From: Domibacillus epiphyticus
Lineage (GTDB): Bacteria; Bacillota; Bacilli; Bacillales; Domibacillaceae
Assembly: GCF_001975785.1 (NCBI RefSeq)
Contig: NZ_MSFI01000022.1
Span: 1 to 64,000, forward strand
Reading direction: 5' to 3'
Length of the DNA: 64,000 nt
The notes beneath the pieces are model-generated. The model made no database searches, was not told the DNA's origin, and saw nothing but the letters and a program-made list of their open reading frames with translations. Shown piece by piece: positions 60,117 to 64,000 of this stretch; position 1 is the first letter of the stretch, and every line of letters begins with the position of its first letter. Made by a program: the position numbers and the translations under genes.

Positions 60117-60315
60117 TTATACCTATAACTTAAAAAATCTAGAACAAGGGGACTATTTCCATGGGCTGCAGCCGGAGATATCGCAAATAATAACCGACAT
60201 ATCCTGCGGAAATTTCCTATCTCGCTATTTTTGTACATCTATCTTTGGATACATAGCAACCATCGTCTACTTTAAAAAGGTGGATATTCATTGAACAAAA
60301 AATAAATTAAATTAT

Positions 60316-60537
60316 TCAGGAGTGAAATGATTGTAAGACCAATCCACAATCACCATCATGATGATCGTGATTGTGATCATGATCACGTTTCTCTCTCCAT
60401 CCAACTGTAGCTGCTAGCCACACCGCAAACTGATCAAATTTGTCTTTATCATCATTCGTTTTGGAATTTAGTCTAATTTCAAAATAAAGAACGCTAACCG
60501 AAATGATTAATGTTCTATAAATGATGGAAGGGAACAC
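60316..60537 (-). CDS. His/Asp-rich small protein, perhaps truncated
   Basis: A minus-strand frame of 73 codons from GTG 60537 ends in a metal-binding-like tail (KRDHDHNHDHHDGDCGLVLQ). There is no good ribosome binding site, and the N-terminal 30 residues look unlike the rest, so the gene may have lost its 5' end. The FDQFAVWLAATVGWREKRD segment and His-rich tail suggest a coat or metal-related small protein, which is only a guess. It lies downstream of the small gene at 60616 on the same strand. Confidence 0.35.
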   Translation of the reverse strand: MFPSIIYRTLIISVSVLYFEIRLNSKTNDDKDKFDQFAVWLAATVGWREKRDHDHNHDHHDGDCGLVLQSFHS

Positions 60538-60615
60538 GAAGGTGGCGGATATCTGGTGATCACAGTATTCGATTTAAAAAAACGATCTCTGATTATTAAG
60601 GTCAGATGCAGGGTT

Positions 60616-60825
60616 TTAATATAGAGTTGGAGTTGGAGGAGAACAATGGAAGTTAACAATATCTCTTAAAGCAACCGAATATTGATTCCATCTTCCGCCG
60701 AAAAACCTATAGCCATAAACTCTTTCATGCCCGACAGTCGTCAAAAAAAACCAGAAATTGTCTCCGTTTCTAAGCCACAAATACGTGAAACGAAAGATAC
60801 AATTTTCAAGACCCCAGGGATTCAT
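60616..60825 (-). CDS. Small aromatic-rich Bacillus protein (FRFTYLWLRNGDNFWFF family)
   Basis: This is a 69-residue protein with a strong AAGGAGTG 8 bases before ATG 60825. It begins MNPWGLENCIFRFTYLWLRN and contains GDNFWFFLTTVGHERVYGYR. I recall a family of short Bacillus proteins of this type (FRYTYxWLRNGDxFWFYPTxVGRRSVxGFRW), which are often misnamed as transporters and found near spore-coat genes. It has no transmembrane layout that would support transport. The function is unknown. Confidence 0.6.
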   Translation of the reverse strand: MNPWGLENCIFRFTYLWLRNGDNFWFFLTTVGHERVYGYRFFGGRWNQYSVALRDIVNFHCSPPTPTLY

Positions 60826-60925
60826 TCGAAGTTCACTCCTTATTGAAAATTAGACTTTTAACCAGTTTATGCTCAGGGCAAAGTTTAGATTGGATGTATG
60901 CCTAGTAGCCCTCCTACATTCAAAT

Positions 60926-61126
60926 ATGAATGAAGAAGATTATAGGAAATTGTTTATGGATTGGGCAACTGTTTTTATGGAGAACGGTATCTCTAATCCA
61001 AAGGAAATTATGAACAGTTTAAATAAGCTATGTAGTTGTTCAACTAACGGGGTGCTTTTGTTTAATATCCCGGCTGTGGCTGTCATTTCGGCAGCCTTTT
61101 CTTATTCAGTTAACGGAGCAGGTTAG
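60926..61126 (+). CDS. Hypothetical small protein ending in a repeat
   Basis: ATG 60926 opens 66 codons, beginning MNEEDYRKLFMDWATVFMEN and with a hydrophobic end (FNIPAVAVISAAFSYSV). The last codons and the stop are supplied by the direct repeat at 61109-61134. The reading frame may therefore be a gene cut by insertion of the repeat-flanked cassette. No good ribosome site is seen. The family is not recognised. Confidence 0.35.
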   Translation: MNEEDYRKLFMDWATVFMENGISNPKEIMNSLNKLCSCSTNGVLLFNIPAVAVISAAFSYSVNGAG

Positions 61127-61134
61127 TTGAAGAA
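61109..61134 (+). repeat. Direct repeat, left copy
   Basis: GTTAACGGA followed by GCAGGTTAGTTGAAGAA. It matches the copy at 62237-62261 at about 23 of 26 positions. The two copies flank the marR-GNAT pair. Confidence 0.7.
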
Positions 61135-61231
61135 GGAAACAAAATTTCTTCTAAATTTGTTGTAAATACAACAAAAAATATTATAATAATTATTAAAGTA
61201 TTTTTGAATCCAATAAATTGGAGATGTATTT

Positions 61232-62228
<997 letters not shown>

Positions 62229-62236
62229 TTTTTTGA

Positions 62237-62261
62237 GTTAACGCGCAGGTTAGTTGAAGAA
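62237..62261 (+). repeat. Direct repeat, right copy
   Basis: GTTAACGC followed by GCAGGTTAGTTGAAGAA. It lies 8 bp after the GNAT stop codon and mirrors the left copy at 61109. Confidence 0.7.
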
Positions 62262-62323
62262 AGATATACTCTCTCCTTAAGATTGGTGCAGACAAACTGA
62301 ATTAGACTGACTCGTAAAAAAAG

Positions 62324-62393
62324 CAGTGACGGATTAGGAACTTGAAAGACCTAGACTGCCGCTGCTTTTATTGTGCTAACGTAATCCGTTAGC
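62324..62393. repeat. Hairpin and small inverted repeat
   Basis: AAAGCAG/CTGCTTT arms enclose about 35 bases (about 62325-62370). A separate perfect inverted repeat GCTAACG/CGTTAGC lies at 62375-62393. They stand between converging genes and may act as a plus-strand terminator and a small palindrome. Confidence 0.45.
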
Positions 62394-62416
62394 GTAATCT
62401 ACTTTAGGAGACAAAG

Positions 62417-62992
62417 TTATCTAACCGTCTGGTAAACGAGGCCTAATGCTCCAGAATCAAATGTCTTGTTTTCGATAAGTTTAAGATTGATCTTCTCCTT
62501 GAGACCTTGGAATAACGGCAACCCGCTGCCTATCAGAACAGGAGAAACCGTAATTTTATACTCATCTACTAAATCAAGCTGCATAAGGTAGTGTGCCAAC
62601 CTAGGACTGCCGAGGATGACCATATCCTTGCCTGGCTGCTGTTTGAGGTTCTTGATCTCTTCCTCGACATCTTCTTTCACCAGTCTGGAATTGTTCCATT
62701 CGACTTTCTCCAGCGTCGTGGAAAAAACGATTTTGGCTGTCTTTTCGATCCACTCGGCATGATTCAGTTCATGCTTCGAAGCTGATGGGTTCGAAGGCAC
62801 AGATGGCCAGTAACTGTGCATCATCTGATAAGTCCCACGTCCCCAAATGACAGTCTCGGCAGTACTCAGAATTTCTCTCGCGTGTTTTTCCAAATCAGCA
62901 TCGTAGGAAATCCAGCCAATGTCCATTTCACCGCTCGGCCCTTCTACAAAACCGTCAAGCGATGCGTGCAGAAATAGAACGAGTTTTCTCAT
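62417..62992 (-). CDS. RibD C-terminal domain reductase (YyaP-like)
   Basis: This is a 191-residue dihydrofolate-reductase-like protein of the RibD C-terminal family. The N-terminus MRKLVLFLHASLDGFVEGPS, TVIWGRGTYQMM (about 51-62) and the ILGSPRLAHYLMQLDLVDEY block (about 123-142) are typical. The start ATG 62992 has AAAGGAG at an 8-base spacing. Upstream ATGs would be too close. It should bind NADPH, and the substrate is unknown. It is a single gene. Confidence 0.88.
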   Translation of the reverse strand: MRKLVLFLHASLDGFVEGPSGEMDIGWISYDADLEKHAREILSTAETVIWGRGTYQMMHSYWPSVPSNPSASKHELNHAEWIEKTAKIVFSTTLEKVEWNNSRLVKEDVEEEIKNLKQQPGKDMVILGSPRLAHYLMQLDLVDEYKITVSPVLIGSGLPLFQGLKEKINLKLIENKTFDSGALGLVYQTVR

Positions 62993-63109
62993 TTTCATTT
63001 CTCCTTTATTCATGAGATTATCATCATTGCAAGTTACCTTGTTTTATTAAATGCAAAATTCTGTTAGTCTAAGTGTATCATAAGTACATTGGTTGAGAAT
63101 AAGCAACTA

Positions 63110-63330
63110 TCAACAATCTTTTCCTAACTGTTTCGTTGTCACCTCGATGTTTCACGATATCTAAAAATTGAAACCAACTCAAATAATGATCGAGGTATTT
63201 CGTTGCCACACCATTAAATTATTGCATCCAATCTTTTAATTAGCTGTGATAATTATTTACATTTTGTATACGATAGAGTCCTTTAAACTCTCCCTGTTCC
63301 ATTTGATTTAAAACGATAATGCTCCAATTC
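63110..63330 (-). pseudogene. IS1595-family transposase remnant
   Basis: On the minus strand the DNA reads GEFKGLYRIQNVNNYHS, stop, LKDWMQ, stop, then FNGVATKYLDHYLSWFQFLD followed by IVKH. This is the C-terminal part of an ISXO2/IS1595-type transposase (NVESxHSxLKxWMxxFNGVATKYLxNYLxWF). The stop codons are in frame, so the copy is dead. Terminal repeats were not found. It abuts the truncated AraC gene. Confidence 0.65.
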
Positions 63331-63367
63331 TGTGCTTTTTGCGTAAGTGGAAAAGCCCCAAGATAGC

Positions 63368-63880
63368 TGAGACCATGAGTTAAGGTATCCCATTTCTGAG
63401 TTTATTGAAAATCATGTATTTCTTGAAGATATATGGGGAGAAGAAGCTGCATTTATGACAGAAGAAATCATATCAGCCAATGGAATTTCAAGAATAATTG
63501 AAAGGGTTGAGCTAAAGCTAATGAGGTTCCTACTAATGAGCAAATCAAAACCAAATTATTTGCTACAAACAGGTCTGCAATATATTTATGTTAATAAAGG
63601 AGTGATTTCAATTCGCTCTTTGGCAGAAAAACTCAATTACAGTGAAAGGAATATAAGAAGGACATTTCATAAGGAGTTAGGGGTGAGCCCGAAAGAATTT
63701 TCAGGTATCATCAGATTTCAAAGCCTTCTTCAAGAGCTAAATAATAGTAATCAATATAGATTTGCTAATATTGCTGCAAAATACGGATATTCTGATCAAC
63801 CTCACTTTATCAATAATTTCAGACGTTATTATGGCATGTCCCCCAACCAAATTTTTAAGATAAACAGTACCACTAAGTAA
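63368..63880 (+). pseudogene. AraC-family regulator, N-terminally truncated
   Basis: Residues from about 63370 read ELRYPISEFIENHVFLEDIW and continue without a start codon until ATG 63455 (MTEEIISANG). The rest is an intact AraC DNA-binding domain with two helix-turn-helices: SIRSLAEKLNYSERNIRRTF and FANIAAKYGYSDQPHFINNF, then RRYYGMSPNQI. The N-terminal ligand half is gone. A transposase remnant occupies the place where it should be. The piece from 63455 (141 residues) could still be made, but no good ribosome site is visible. Confidence 0.65.
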
Positions 63881-64000
63881 ATGTGTCCGTTTTTTTAAAA
63901 TCCAAGAAGCTAAACTACATGATACTATTTATTTAACATATTGAATCAATCCTAAACTAATTGGGACTAGTAGTGTATTTTGCTTTACCACAAGACCCAC
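63881..64000. other. Window edge, no feature seen
   Basis: About 120 bp of AT-rich DNA with no supported gene, terminator or repeat. Confidence 0.5.

Overview
The window looks like chromosomal DNA of an endospore-forming Bacillaceae bacterium (low G+C Firmicute). The base composition is AT-rich, genes carry strong GGAGG-type ribosome binding sites with frequent TTG and GTG starts, and intrinsic terminators end in T-runs. Recognisable Bacillus-type families include YfmQ, an RsbR-like STAS protein, a YdbD-like manganese catalase, the Kip/Pxp proteins, Ald and a TerC protein. The genus cannot be fixed from sequence alone. Position 1 lies at the tail of an rRNA operon (5S rRNA and its terminator).

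Layout. 0.3-4 kb: a short YitT-family protein, a MntA-HepT toxin-antitoxin pair, a decayed chemotaxis-receptor gene and a manganese catalase. 4-18 kb: a nitrogen/amine catabolism region driven by sigma-54. A consensus -24/-12 promoter precedes an operon encoding PxpB, PxpC, a biotin carboxyl carrier protein, a biotin carboxylase and PxpA. A STAS protein, a PAS/AAA+ enhancer-binding protein and a second pxpB-pxpC pair follow. A second enhancer-binding protein is divergent from a consensus sigma-54 promoter that drives an omega-aminotransferase and alanine dehydrogenase. 18-21 kb: an OpuA-type compatible-solute ABC transporter with fused permease and binding protein. 21-22.8 kb: a gene graveyard (GntR/FCD and transposase remnants).

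22.8-28.4 kb: a Fur-box operon for Fe-siderophore uptake plus an ABC exporter. 28.5-30.7 kb: a LysR regulator divergent from a gentisate-dioxygenase-like bicupin and a DUF1450 protein. 31-38.6 kb: an amide/carbamoyl-compound cluster with an SsuABC/TauABC-like ABC transporter, a cysteine amidohydrolase, an MFS transporter, a LysR regulator and a signature amidase. 38.6-42 kb: a stress-type SDR, a 57-residue orphan, a XerS-like recombinase and YfmQ.

42.3-50.7 kb: a complete nicotianamine-like opine metallophore locus (cntL, cntM, an EamA exporter, cntABCDF). Zur-box-like palindromes stand before cntL and cntA, so this is probably a zincophore system. No histidine racemase (CntK) is present. 51.7-53.8 kb: a divergent Rrf2 regulator and NmrA/QOR2-like reductase with a readable promoter-operator, then PsiE preceded by a possible overlapping 25-residue membrane peptide.

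54-58 kb holds the least familiar system: a two-gene operon of a coiled-coil protein with a GrpE-like C-terminal wing and a 1062-residue Hsp70-type ATPase. The ATPase carries an N-terminal lipoyl/biotinyl-like domain that lacks the modifiable lysine. Related structured repeats bracket the operon. The rest contains small Asp/Arg-, aromatic- and His-rich minus-strand genes, a TerC protein with a structured leader, a MarR-GNAT pair between direct repeats, a RibD-domain reductase, an IS1595-like remnant and an N-terminally truncated AraC regulator.
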